A stretch of 27,916 nt of DNA, taken from Clostridiales bacterium. Lineage in GTDB: Bacteria > Bacillota > Clostridia > Lachnospirales > Lachnospiraceae. The stretch lies in the NCBI GenBank assembly GCA_019420405.1, contig JAHZHF010000012.1:1-27916 (forward strand), read 5' to 3'. Position numbers and translations under genes: made by a program. Positions 15,096 to 22,881 of the stretch are shown piece by piece; the first letter of the stretch is position 1; every line of letters begins with the position of its first letter. The notes under the pieces were generated by a model. That model worked only from the letters and a program-made list of their open reading frames with translations, was not told the DNA's origin and did no database searches.

Positions 15096-15899
15096 ATGAA
15101 TAACAATGAAAAACCGTCCTTTTTCAAAGGGAAGGGTGCCGCAGTCGGTGTTGTGATCTGTTTTGTGGCGGTAATCGGGCTGGTGGGAGCATATACTTTC
15201 AGCAATTACCGGAAAGACATGAACGAGCAGATGGCAAAAGCCGGGGAGCAGGCGGAAGAGCTTACAAATGACAGTACAGAAGAAACAACGACAGATGATA
15301 TCCTTCTTCCGGAAGAGGAAGACGATTTGTCAGCAGGAGACGACAGCACGACGGAGGATGAAGGCACAGTACAGGGAGGTACATCGGAGGACGATATGGA
15401 CGAAACAGAAGCGGGACAGAATGAGGGAAACGGGGAGGACACTGACGGAGCAGCTCTGTCGGGGGCGGATACCTCGGGCGTATGGTTCAGCGAGGACAGT
15501 ATCCTGGCCTGGCCGGCCGGCGGTGCAGTGATTATGGGATACAGCATGGATCAGACGGTCTTTTTCCAGACTCTTGAGCAGTATCAGTATAATCCGGCTA
15601 TGATTATTGGCGGAGAAGTGGGAGAGACAATTGCGGCTTCTGCAGCAGGAATTGTTACGAGCATAGAAGAGACGGCACAGACCGGAACAACCGTGACACT
15701 GGATATGGGCAATGGCTATTCTGCAATATACGGGCAGCTTACGGAGGTGCCATTTGCCGTCGGAGATTATGTGGCAGCAGGCGCAGCGCTGGGAATCTTG
15801 AATGAACCTACAAAATATTACAGTGTAGAAGGTCCCAATCTTTATTTTGAAATTCAGAAAGACGGATCCCCTGTAGATCCGATGAACTTTATGGAATAA
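15096..15899 (+). CDS. spoIIQ: SpoIIQ-like forespore protein with degenerate M23/LytM domain
   Basis: This 267-aa protein has one membrane helix (about 12–33), a long Glu/Asp/Thr/Gly-rich linker (about 50–125) and a C-terminal LytM (peptidase M23) domain. SpoIIQ in the forespore membrane pairs with SpoIIIAH across the septum to hold the engulfing membranes and build a secretion channel. In active LytM enzymes zinc is held by HxxxD and HxH. Here the corresponding places read GYSMDQ and NLYFEI, so both conserved His sites are gone and peptidase activity is unlikely. The neighbouring spoIID, the sigmaF-type promoter and the domain layout support SpoIIQ over a general hydrolase. The ATG at 15096 is chosen from GTG/ATG candidates at 15087, 15090 and 15096, since AGAGGTG lies six bases before it. 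Confidence 0.82.
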   Translation: MNNNEKPSFFKGKGAAVGVVICFVAVIGLVGAYTFSNYRKDMNEQMAKAGEQAEELTNDSTEETTTDDILLPEEEDDLSAGDDSTTEDEGTVQGGTSEDDMDETEAGQNEGNGEDTDGAALSGADTSGVWFSEDSILAWPAGGAVIMGYSMDQTVFFQTLEQYQYNPAMIIGGEVGETIAASAAGIVTSIEETAQTGTTVTLDMGNGYSAIYGQLTEVPFAVGDYVAAGAALGILNEPTKYYSVEGPNLYFEIQKDGSPVDPMNFME

Positions 15900-15913
15900 G
15901 CATCGAGCCGTGC

Positions 15914-15974
15914 GGAAATGCCAAAAGGCGGAGTGGGAAAGTTTACTTTCACGAATCCGTCTTTTGGCATTTCC
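15914..15974. repeat. 61-nt long hairpin downstream of spoIIQ
   Basis: GGAAATGCCAAAAG and CTTTTGGCATTTCC are perfect 14-bp arms, and the interior continues to pair (GGCGGA...TCCGTC, GGGAAAGT/ACTTTC). No T-run follows, so it is not a textbook terminator. GGGC-GAGA-GCCC follows at once. Confidence 0.75.
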
Positions 15975-16242
15975 ATAGGGCGAGAGCCCGCCAGTGAGAT
16001 GGATCGAAGCGGAATCGAACTGGAAAAGTTGGGTGAAAAAACATTCGGAATGCCCCTAAAAAATTGCTCGGATTGTAATTGCAAAATCACACGGAATGGA
16101 CTAATAAGACAATAAGATATATGGAGCATAACAGTGCTTATATATGTATCAGATCTTGTACAATCTTTATAAAATAGTAAAAGAAATTCTTTATAAATTG
16201 AATTAAAATAATATAACAATCCGATAAAGGGGGACGCTTGAA
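15975..16242. other. Intergenic stretch upstream of the sugar-acid operon
   Basis: After the long hairpin and the small GGGC/GCCC hairpin the sequence drifts to A/T-rich DNA. A plus-strand frame to 16115 reads RSGIELEKLGEKTFGMPLKN, which could be a decayed gene end but matches nothing I can name. A/T-rich sequence from about 16150 to 16220 must contain the promoter of the next operon. I see no confident -35/-10 pair, although TTGTAC and TATAAA-like hexamers occur. Confidence 0.4.
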
Positions 16243-16905
16243 ATGTGGGACAGAAATAACGAAACAGAACTTTTCAAAGTAATGAGAGAAAAATTATATA
16301 CGCCGGTAGTGGGAGATATATTGGATCAAATGGGATTCAGTCATCAATTTCTTCCTCCTGAGATATGCCCGCTCAGAGACAGTATGAAAATTGCTGGGAA
16401 GGCTTGTACGATTCTGGAGTGTGATGTTTTTGAAGCTCAGAAGAAACCATTTGGTTTTTTAACAGAAGCCTTGGATCAGCTGGAAGAAAACGAGATATAC
16501 ATAGCGTGTGGAGCTCATAATTCTGCTCTTTGGGGAGAATTACTTACGGCAGCAGCAAAAAAGAGAGGTGCTGCCGGAGCGGTTTTAGACGGATATATCA
16601 GAGATACGCCTCAGGTATTGGAACAGAATTTCCCTGTATTTTCCAGGGGAAGATGGGCACAGGACTCTTCAATAAGGACGAATGTAATTGATTATAGATG
16701 TACGATTGAAATAGGGAAAGTAATTATTCATAATGGGGATTTTGTCTTCGGCGATATGGATGGAGTTCTTATAATCCCTGAGGAAGCGGCAGAGGAATGC
16801 ATTCGAAAAGCACTTGAGAAAGCATCGGGAGAGAAACAAGTACGCAGAGCTATTGAAGAAGGAATGTCCGCAACAGAAGCGTTTAAAACATTTGGCATTT
16901 TATAG
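16243..16905 (+). CDS. RraA-like family aldolase or decarboxylase
   Basis: This 220-aa protein belongs to the RraA/HMG-aldolase superfamily (MenG-like fold), whose metal-dependent members split 4-hydroxy-2-oxo acids to pyruvate or decarboxylate oxaloacetate. The active-site pattern GELLTAAAKKRGAAGAVLDG followed by YIRD (Arg120-Asp121) corresponds to the Arg-Asp pair that binds substrate and metal in the bacterial HMG/CHA aldolase. RNase-regulator RraA proteins are shorter, about 160 residues, so an enzyme role is favoured. It is the first gene of a tight set with two UxaA subunits and an SDR, where it could cleave a 2-keto-3-deoxy sugar acid. AAGGGGG ten bases upstream sets the start. The substrate is unknown. 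Confidence 0.85.
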   Translation: MWDRNNETELFKVMREKLYTPVVGDILDQMGFSHQFLPPEICPLRDSMKIAGKACTILECDVFEAQKKPFGFLTEALDQLEENEIYIACGAHNSALWGELLTAAAKKRGAAGAVLDGYIRDTPQVLEQNFPVFSRGRWAQDSSIRTNVIDYRCTIEIGKVIIHNGDFVFGDMDGVLIIPEEAAEECIRKALEKASGEKQVRRAIEEGMSATEAFKTFGIL

Positions 16906-16914
16906 GTGAATAAA

Positions 16915-17247
16915 ATGGAAATACAGAGTGCATTTCAAATACATTATAATGATAATGTTGCCACAGCTCTTACTGAAATAGAACAAGGATATGTAGAGCT
17001 GTATGGCGATTCTGAAAGTAGAGGAGTTAATGCTGAGGTTCATATTCCAAAGGGACATAAAATCGCGCTGAAAGATATAAAAGAAGGAGAAAAAATTATT
17101 AAATATGGAGTTGTGATTGGCATCGCTACAAAACAGATAGCAAAGGGGAACTGGGTACATCTGCATGTGATGAAGAGTTTATATGATACGAGATCTTCTC
17201 ATCTGGATGTAATTACCGGAGCGCCAAAAGATGTGACTTATATATAA
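16915..17247 (+). CDS. UxaA-family dehydratase small subunit (SAF domain)
   Basis: This 110-aa protein is a stand-alone SAF domain equal to the N-terminal part of altronate and galactarate dehydratases. The hallmark HIPKGHKIALKDIKEGEKII and then KYGVVIGIATKQIAKGNWVH align with the family's IPxGHKvAlxdI and KYGxxIGxAT patterns. The family usually ends this stretch VHTHN; here it is VHLHVM, a departure that may reflect another substrate. In enzymes split this way the small subunit pairs with the large catalytic subunit, which follows 13 bp downstream. GTG at 16906 directly abuts the previous stop but has no ribosome binding site; ATG at 16915 has AGGTGA five bases upstream and is preferred. Confidence 0.85.
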   Translation: MEIQSAFQIHYNDNVATALTEIEQGYVELYGDSESRGVNAEVHIPKGHKIALKDIKEGEKIIKYGVVIGIATKQIAKGNWVHLHVMKSLYDTRSSHLDVITGAPKDVTYI

Positions 17248-17260
17248 CGGGGGGAAGCAG

Positions 17261-18484
17261 ATGGATTTATCACAGGTGTCATGGCAGGGATATGAAAGAA
17301 AAAATGGAAGTCTCGGAATCAGAAATAAAATACTGGTCATATATACAGTAAAATGCAGTGAATTTGCGGCAGAAAAGATTGTGCAGCGATGCGGATACGA
17401 AAATGTTGAGTACATCGGATTTGACGGATGTACAGATAATCAGTATGCTATAAATATGCTGATCAGCTTTATAAGACATCCCAATACAGGAGCTGTTCTG
17501 GTTGTGGGTCTGGGATGCGAATATGTCCAGGCAAAATGGCTGGCAGATATTGGAAAAGCAGAAGGAAAAGCATCGGAATGGATTCTTATTCAGCAAGCCG
17601 GAGGCACCAGAAAAGCAATAGAACTCGGGATACGGTTGGTGACACGTCTTGAGGAAGCTTTAGAGAAAGTGCCGAGAAAAGAGATGTTTTTTAAAGACTT
17701 GGTGATTGGAGCGGAATGTGGCGGCAGTGATTTTACAAGTGGACTTGCCGGTAATGTGGTGGTCGGACGTTTTTATGACAAATTAACGGCCATGGGAGGA
17801 ACGGCAATATTTGAAGAGGTTGTTGAAATGATTGGGCTTGATCAGATTCTGTTGAGCAGAGCGGCAAATGAGAAAGCCGGAAAAGAAATAGCATCTACTT
17901 ATAATAAAATGCTTGATTACTGCAGAGCGGTCAGACAGTATTCTATAAGTCCTGGGAACTTTGCCGGAGGGCTTACTACAATCGAAGAGAAAAGTATGGG
18001 GGCTTTGATAAAAAGTGGAAGCAGAAATATCGAAGGTGTCATAAAAGTATCAGAACGGCCGCCTTATCCAGGGCTCTGGATGCTGGATTCAACACCGGAT
18101 CCATATTGGATGCAGTTTGGTATTACGAATCCCAATGACAGTGAGGGGCTGATGGATTTGATCAGCGCCGGCGCTCACATTGTCCTGCTTGTTACAGGCA
18201 GAGGAAATGTGGTTGGCAGTGCAGTAAGTCCATGTATTAAAATTACAGGAAATGAAGATACCTACAGGAGGATGGAAGATGATATGGACTTTGACGCCAG
18301 TCCGGTTCTCCGGGGAAAAGCTACACAGGAAGAACAGGCAGAGTCGCTGGCGGAATTGATTGTGCGTACTGCTTCCGGAGAAAAAACAAAAAGTGAGGTG
18401 TTGGGACACCGGGAATTTTACATACCATACAAGTATCAGGAAAAAGGAAGAAATTCAGAAAAAAGATGCAGTGAGAAAAAGTGA
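17261..18484 (+). CDS. UxaA-family dehydratase large subunit
   Basis: This 407-aa protein is homologous to the catalytic part of altronate/galactarate dehydratases, iron-dependent enzymes that remove water from a sugar acid to give a 2-keto-3-deoxy acid. Family landmarks are the Cys motifs DGCTDN and GLGCEYVQ, ECGGSDFTSGLAGN, GLTTIEEKSMGALIKSG and TGRGNVVGSAVSPCIKITGN. Canonical altronate and galactarate enzymes read GGSDxxSGxxANP and TTGRGTPxG; here AGNVV and GNVVGSA replace them. The latter recalls, from memory, sulfolactate sulfo-lyase SuyB. The substrate may therefore be a different hydroxy acid. It is coupled to the small subunit and to the SDR, which begins 13 bp later. GGGGGAAG just before the ATG sets the start. 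The gene is intact. Confidence 0.83.
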   Translation: MDLSQVSWQGYERKNGSLGIRNKILVIYTVKCSEFAAEKIVQRCGYENVEYIGFDGCTDNQYAINMLISFIRHPNTGAVLVVGLGCEYVQAKWLADIGKAEGKASEWILIQQAGGTRKAIELGIRLVTRLEEALEKVPRKEMFFKDLVIGAECGGSDFTSGLAGNVVVGRFYDKLTAMGGTAIFEEVVEMIGLDQILLSRAANEKAGKEIASTYNKMLDYCRAVRQYSISPGNFAGGLTTIEEKSMGALIKSGSRNIEGVIKVSERPPYPGLWMLDSTPDPYWMQFGITNPNDSEGLMDLISAGAHIVLLVTGRGNVVGSAVSPCIKITGNEDTYRRMEDDMDFDASPVLRGKATQEEQAESLAELIVRTASGEKTKSEVLGHREFYIPYKYQEKGRNSEKRCSEKK

Positions 18485-18497
18485 GGTGCTCAGAATA

Positions 18498-19295
18498 ATG
18501 TCATTTTCAAAAAATGAATTGAGAAATTTTGATATATATGATTATTATAAGCTGACAGGTAAGACTGCTGTAATTACGGGAGGAGCAACCGGTCTTGGTT
18601 TGGCGATTACCCGCTGTCTGGTAAGTGCTGGGGCAAAGGCTGTTGTGCTTGGATCCAGACAGCCGGAACAAGCCGGAGAAGCTTTGGAAGAGTTTGGAGA
18701 CAGAGCGGTATATTATCAGTTTGATATTACCGATACGGATAGAACTAAGGATATTGCGGACAGGATTTGCAGTGAGCAAGGAGAAGTGGGAATTCTTATC
18801 AATAATGCAGGAAACCATTGCAAAAAATATATTTGGGATATGAGTGTGGGGGAATATACAAATGTACTGAATGTCCATTTGACTGGAGCATTTGCACTCA
18901 CGAAAGCATTTGTACCTGTGATGAAGGAGAAAGGCTATGGAAGGATACTTTTTCAGGCGTCTATGACAAGCTATATAGGACAGCCGCAGGTCTCGGGATA
19001 TGCTACGGCAAAGGCGGGGTATCTGGGGTTAATACATACATTGACTGCTGAACTTGCCCAATACGGAATTACGGTAAATGCGATTGCACCAGGATGGATA
19101 GATACACCGATGTTTCATAAAGCAACGGATAATGATCCGCAAAGATTGGGGAAAATTATGGGGAGAATCCCGGCCAAAACTATCGGGGACCCCATGGATG
19201 TAGGGATGTGTGCAGCTTTTTTGTGCAGCGAGGCCGCAAGATATATTACAGGGTGCTGTATCCCGGTGGATGGAGGAGCGCTGATTGGTTTCTAG
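18498..19295 (+). CDS. Short-chain dehydrogenase/reductase, sugar-acid type
   Basis: This 265-aa classical SDR has the nucleotide-binding TGGATGLG (27–34), NNAG (102–105), catalytic Ser155 and YATAK (Tyr168, Lys172). The late PGWIDTPM and the ending CIPVDGG are also normal for the family. The N-terminal SFSKNELRNFDIYDYYKLTG extension and overall look resemble gluconate 5-dehydrogenase and KduD-like enzymes, which interconvert keto and hydroxy groups on sugar acids with NAD(P). The frame is open to 18360, inside the preceding gene. ATG at 18498 is preferred because it follows GAGGTG and gives a normal-length SDR. It is the fourth gene of the catabolic set and would prepare or recycle the substrate of the UxaA dehydratase. 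The exact substrate is undetermined. Confidence 0.88.
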   Translation: MSFSKNELRNFDIYDYYKLTGKTAVITGGATGLGLAITRCLVSAGAKAVVLGSRQPEQAGEALEEFGDRAVYYQFDITDTDRTKDIADRICSEQGEVGILINNAGNHCKKYIWDMSVGEYTNVLNVHLTGAFALTKAFVPVMKEKGYGRILFQASMTSYIGQPQVSGYATAKAGYLGLIHTLTAELAQYGITVNAIAPGWIDTPMFHKATDNDPQRLGKIMGRIPAKTIGDPMDVGMCAAFLCSEAARYITGCCIPVDGGALIGF

Positions 19296-19328
19296 TTTGT
19301 AATAACATTTCTCAGAAAAGGAAGAAGT

Positions 19329-21143
19329 ATGGAAAAAGGGAGAAGAGTAATCGAGAGAATTATAGAAAGAACTCCATTTAGAAAACTGCTGATGCTTAGT
19401 ATGACGTTTATTACCTGTTTTATCATAGTATGTTTCAGTATTGCGGTTACTGATCTGAGTGAATCTAAAATCAGGGAGAACGTCAGGGATAATATGTCTG
19501 TAGTTCTCCAGACAATAGATACCAATATGGACAGTTTTTTAGCAAATGTAAATGAAGGATTTATCAATATTGAGTCTAATCAAAATCTGCTGAATCTCAG
19601 AAATCCGCAGAATATGGACAAGCAGTTATCATTAAGGGCGGTTCAGTATATTGCTTTATATGATTCGATTACTCAGTTTGTGGAGACAAATTCTATAGGA
19701 GTGGGAAATGTTTATATAAATTTTGCGGATGGAAATGTTATAAGCCAGACGTATGACCAGGATCCACTCCGCATTAATTATTCTTATGACACCTGGAAAG
19801 AACGTTTTCCGGAAAATAGATACTACTGGATTAATGCTGAAAGCTGCAGAGATCTGAGACCGGATACCGCAGTCGGGGCTGTACTTTTTCGCCTCTATGA
19901 TAAAAGTGAAATATCGGAAAGAGGCATTATAATGATTACAATAAAGCAGGCCTTTTTAGAAAATCTTCTGGATATTTCAGATATTTCATCGGAAGCATAT
20001 CTTCATGTGCTCACAGAAGGGGAAGCATTCGATTTTAATGAGAGTCCAACTGCAGATTGGCTTGAGCCCAACTACAATTATATACTTGACAAGGCAGAAG
20101 ATACGGCGAATTATAAAATCATCACAGAGGTGAAAGATGGTTTCTTTTTTGTGTATAAAAAGATGGATCTGACAGATTGGGTTATAGTATATTCTGTCGA
20201 AGAGGGAAAAATATCAAATGCGCATTATATTATCAGAGATACAATAGCACTGACAATTATAGCTGTGCTGATAGTATATCTATTGGTCAGAGTCTATTCC
20301 CGTATTATAAGCCGTTCGCTGGGACAGCTTACGGAAATTATAGAAAGAGAAGACATTCTGGAACATGAAATCGCAGTCAGATCTTATCCGGAAATTACAT
20401 TGCTCAGCAGTGGCTTGGAAAAATTCAGGCAGCGGATTAATCACCTTTTAGAGCAGGTACGTCAGGAACAGATAATGAAACAGCAGACAGAGATTGCGCT
20501 TCTACAGGAGCAGGTTAATCCACATTTCCTCTACAATACATTATTTTCGATTATGCAGCTCTGCGAAATGAACCGTGCAGAACAGGCGGCAAAGATGGTA
20601 AAAGCCCTTGCAGATTTTTACCGTATGGGGCTTAGCGGCGGTGACAGTATTGTTTCAGTGGAAAGTGAATTCAGACAGGTGAAGAGCTATCTGGAAATCC
20701 AGCATTTTCGATATGAAGACATGTTTGAGTATAATATAGAATGTGATTCATCAGTAGGCGAATGTATGATTCCAAAGATGTCTCTGCAGCCACTGGTAGA
20801 AAACGCAATTTATTACGGTATAAAAAAGAGACGGGGAAAAGGGTATATCTGCATTACCGGCGGAACAAATGACGGCCGGAACGGGTATATTGAAGTACAT
20901 GATGACGGGCCGGGATTTTCCCCGTCCCGCCTGAAAGAAATAAGGCATCAGCTGGAAGTGGAATCTGGAGAAAATAGAGGGAGTTTTGGATTGAAAAATG
21001 TAAACAGAAGAATCAGATATGCTTTTGGAGAAGAGTATGGGATCGAGATAGAATCCAGTCCTCAGGATACATGTGTGAGAATTTACTTTAAAATGAAGCA
21101 GTATAAAAGCGAGAGGGATGAAGGCGATGAAGCGGCGATATAA
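19329..21143 (+). CDS. YesM-like sensor histidine kinase
   Basis: This 604-aa membrane kinase has a first helix at about 19–41, a roughly 260-residue extracellular sensing region, a second helix at about 304–322 with a HAMP-like segment, and the His_kinase/HATPase pair of the YesM/LytS type. The phospho-acceptor is His399 in EQVNPHFLYNTLFSIMQ; the ATP-binding side shows LQPLVENAIYYGIKK, DDGPGFS and GSFGLKNVNRRI. Such kinases usually control a nearby carbohydrate ABC transporter together with a YesN-type regulator. That regulator follows with an overlapping start, and the transporter is about 1.1 kb further downstream. It is 33 bp from the SDR, so it may be cotranscribed with the catabolic genes. 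The signal sensed outside the cell is unknown; a sugar or binding-protein complex is likely. Confidence 0.92.
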   Translation: MEKGRRVIERIIERTPFRKLLMLSMTFITCFIIVCFSIAVTDLSESKIRENVRDNMSVVLQTIDTNMDSFLANVNEGFINIESNQNLLNLRNPQNMDKQLSLRAVQYIALYDSITQFVETNSIGVGNVYINFADGNVISQTYDQDPLRINYSYDTWKERFPENRYYWINAESCRDLRPDTAVGAVLFRLYDKSEISERGIIMITIKQAFLENLLDISDISSEAYLHVLTEGEAFDFNESPTADWLEPNYNYILDKAEDTANYKIITEVKDGFFFVYKKMDLTDWVIVYSVEEGKISNAHYIIRDTIALTIIAVLIVYLLVRVYSRIISRSLGQLTEIIEREDILEHEIAVRSYPEITLLSSGLEKFRQRINHLLEQVRQEQIMKQQTEIALLQEQVNPHFLYNTLFSIMQLCEMNRAEQAAKMVKALADFYRMGLSGGDSIVSVESEFRQVKSYLEIQHFRYEDMFEYNIECDSSVGECMIPKMSLQPLVENAIYYGIKKRRGKGYICITGGTNDGRNGYIEVHDDGPGFSPSRLKEIRHQLEVESGENRGSFGLKNVNRRIRYAFGEEYGIEIESSPQDTCVRIYFKMKQYKSERDEGDEAAI

Positions 21144-22704
21144 GCTGATATTTATTGATGACGAAAAGGTGATTCTGGACAGCTTTCTTGATTTAATTGA
21201 CTGGGATGCTTGCAATTATGAGGTTTCCGGAGCTTTTAGAGACGGAGAAGATGCATGGAATTTTGTCAGAGAGAATGACGTGGATATTATTGTCTCTGAT
21301 ATTAATATGCCTTTTATGGATGGGCTGGAGCTTTTAAGACGTCTGAGGGAAATACACTCACGTGCAAGATGTATTTTCCTGACGGGATATGACAGTTTTC
21401 AGTATGCAAAAAAAGCGGTTCAAATGAAAGCGTTTGATTATCTTCTTAAACCTGTAAAGAAAGATGAGTTGTTCGATGCGGTTGAAAGAGCCGCATTTGA
21501 TATTGAAAAAGAGGAAAACATATATGAAGAGGCTGACAGGGGCAGAAAGCTGGCCAAAATTCATTTCCTGCGCAAGATATTAAATGAGAAGGAATATAAT
21601 TCTGAGAATGGTGTGTCTGTAGATCAGGAGCTGTTTCCGGAAGGAAGTTACCTGTTGATGGCGCTTGTTCTTGAAGGTCTGGACCGACACGAGAGAGAAT
21701 TGGTCAGAGAAAAAGAACCGATTCAGAGGATCCTGCTTCACGTTAAAGAAACGATTGAGAAATCACTGGAAAAAACATTCCAGATGTATTTCATAGATGA
21801 GATGCAGCCGCAGTATATGAAATTTGTACTTGCATCGGAAGAGAAGAATCTTTTTTCAAATGCGTTTATACAGAACTTTGCGATAGAATGTTACAGAAGT
21901 GATGAGCTGGACCGAAAATATTGTTTGATAGCGGGAAAATGTCAGGAAAATGCTATTGATCTTAAAGATACATACCGCAGATTAAATCATATTATGGAGC
22001 ACAGGCATAATTTGAAATTTAAACCCTGGAATTTGATCATTGCAGATGATTCTATAAAAATCGACGAGGAAGAAAAAATCACCCTTCCTACGGACACGCT
22101 TCTTCATCATATTCGTTCAGGAATGACTGATGAGGTGAACAGGGACATTGGAGAAATCATGAAGGATATGCGCGAAAGTGGTAATATTTCACTTTCAGCA
22201 GCGAAGATGATTGCAACGGAACTTGCAATTGTAGGATTTATGGGAGAGTCCCAGGCAGCGGACGGAACGGTGAGTCAGTTGTATTATCTTAATGAAATAC
22301 AAAAAATAAATTCTGTAGAAGCTCTGGAAAATGAGATTACAGGATTCCTTATGGGAATTTCTGAGAAAAGAAGAGAGAGTGGCAACAGGAAAAAGGGATT
22401 CACAGAAAAAGCACTGGATTATATGAATACAAATTATGGAAAAGAAAACCTGGGGCTCGCAGAAGTGGCTTCTTATTTGAATATCAGTGTCCCGTACCTG
22501 ACTGTACTTCTAAAACAGGAGACGGGCATGAGTTTTGGAGCCCATCTTCTAAAAATCAGAATGGAAAAAGCAAAGGAACTTTTGAGAACGACAGATTACA
22601 GTATTACAGAGATATCAGGGAAGGTGGGGTACAGCAGTTCGCAGTATTTTACGGTGCGATTCAAAAAATATACCGGTATTTCTCCGGGATCATATAGAGA
22701 ATAG
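21127..22704 (+). CDS. YesN-like response regulator with AraC DNA-binding domain
   Basis: This 525-aa regulator has a receiver domain at 1–120 (acidic DDE at 11–13, phospho-Asp58 in IIVSDINMPFMDG, Lys108 in LLKPVKK), a long poorly conserved middle region, and an AraC double helix-turn-helix in the last 100 or so residues (LGLAEVASYLNISVPYLTVL and ITEISGKVGYSSSQYFTVRF). The kinase stop lies inside its first codons, so translation is coupled. Of two in-frame ATGs, 21118 sits too close to the AGAGGG site, and 21127, nine bases after it, fits better. It probably activates the promoter ahead of the 22882–26935 transport unit. A terminator directly after the gene separates the two units. Confidence 0.92.
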   Translation: MKRRYKLIFIDDEKVILDSFLDLIDWDACNYEVSGAFRDGEDAWNFVRENDVDIIVSDINMPFMDGLELLRRLREIHSRARCIFLTGYDSFQYAKKAVQMKAFDYLLKPVKKDELFDAVERAAFDIEKEENIYEEADRGRKLAKIHFLRKILNEKEYNSENGVSVDQELFPEGSYLLMALVLEGLDRHERELVREKEPIQRILLHVKETIEKSLEKTFQMYFIDEMQPQYMKFVLASEEKNLFSNAFIQNFAIECYRSDELDRKYCLIAGKCQENAIDLKDTYRRLNHIMEHRHNLKFKPWNLIIADDSIKIDEEEKITLPTDTLLHHIRSGMTDEVNRDIGEIMKDMRESGNISLSAAKMIATELAIVGFMGESQAADGTVSQLYYLNEIQKINSVEALENEITGFLMGISEKRRESGNRKKGFTEKALDYMNTNYGKENLGLAEVASYLNISVPYLTVLLKQETGMSFGAHLLKIRMEKAKELLRTTDYSITEISGKVGYSSSQYFTVRFKKYTGISPGSYRE

Positions 22705-22729
22705 GGGGATGAAGATCCCCTTATTTTTT
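22705..22729 (+). terminator. Intrinsic terminator after the response regulator
   Basis: GGGGAT-GAAG-ATCCCC is followed by TTATTTTTTTT. The stem begins right at the stop codon. It separates the regulator transcript from the transporter operon. Confidence 0.8.
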
Positions 22730-22881
22730 TTGAAGCGTCAGCCATTTATGGTATTTATGAAGGTCATAATACAATCTGTTCCATTTTAATTTACTATTAG
22801 ATATTAAACAATTATTATTGGATATAAAATTTTATAATTTATTGTCCCCTGCTAGAATAATAAAAAAAGGAGGGAAAAACG

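Noticed and set aside
15918..16115. A 65-aa plus-strand frame after spoIIQ
   Set aside because: Half of it is the long hairpin and there is no ribosome binding site; the rest could be a decayed gene end but matches nothing I can name, so it is only mentioned in the intergenic entry.
18360..18497. Upstream extension of the SDR
   Set aside because: It overlaps the UxaA large subunit gene by 125 nt in another frame and would give an atypical N-terminus; ATG 18498 has a ribosome binding site.
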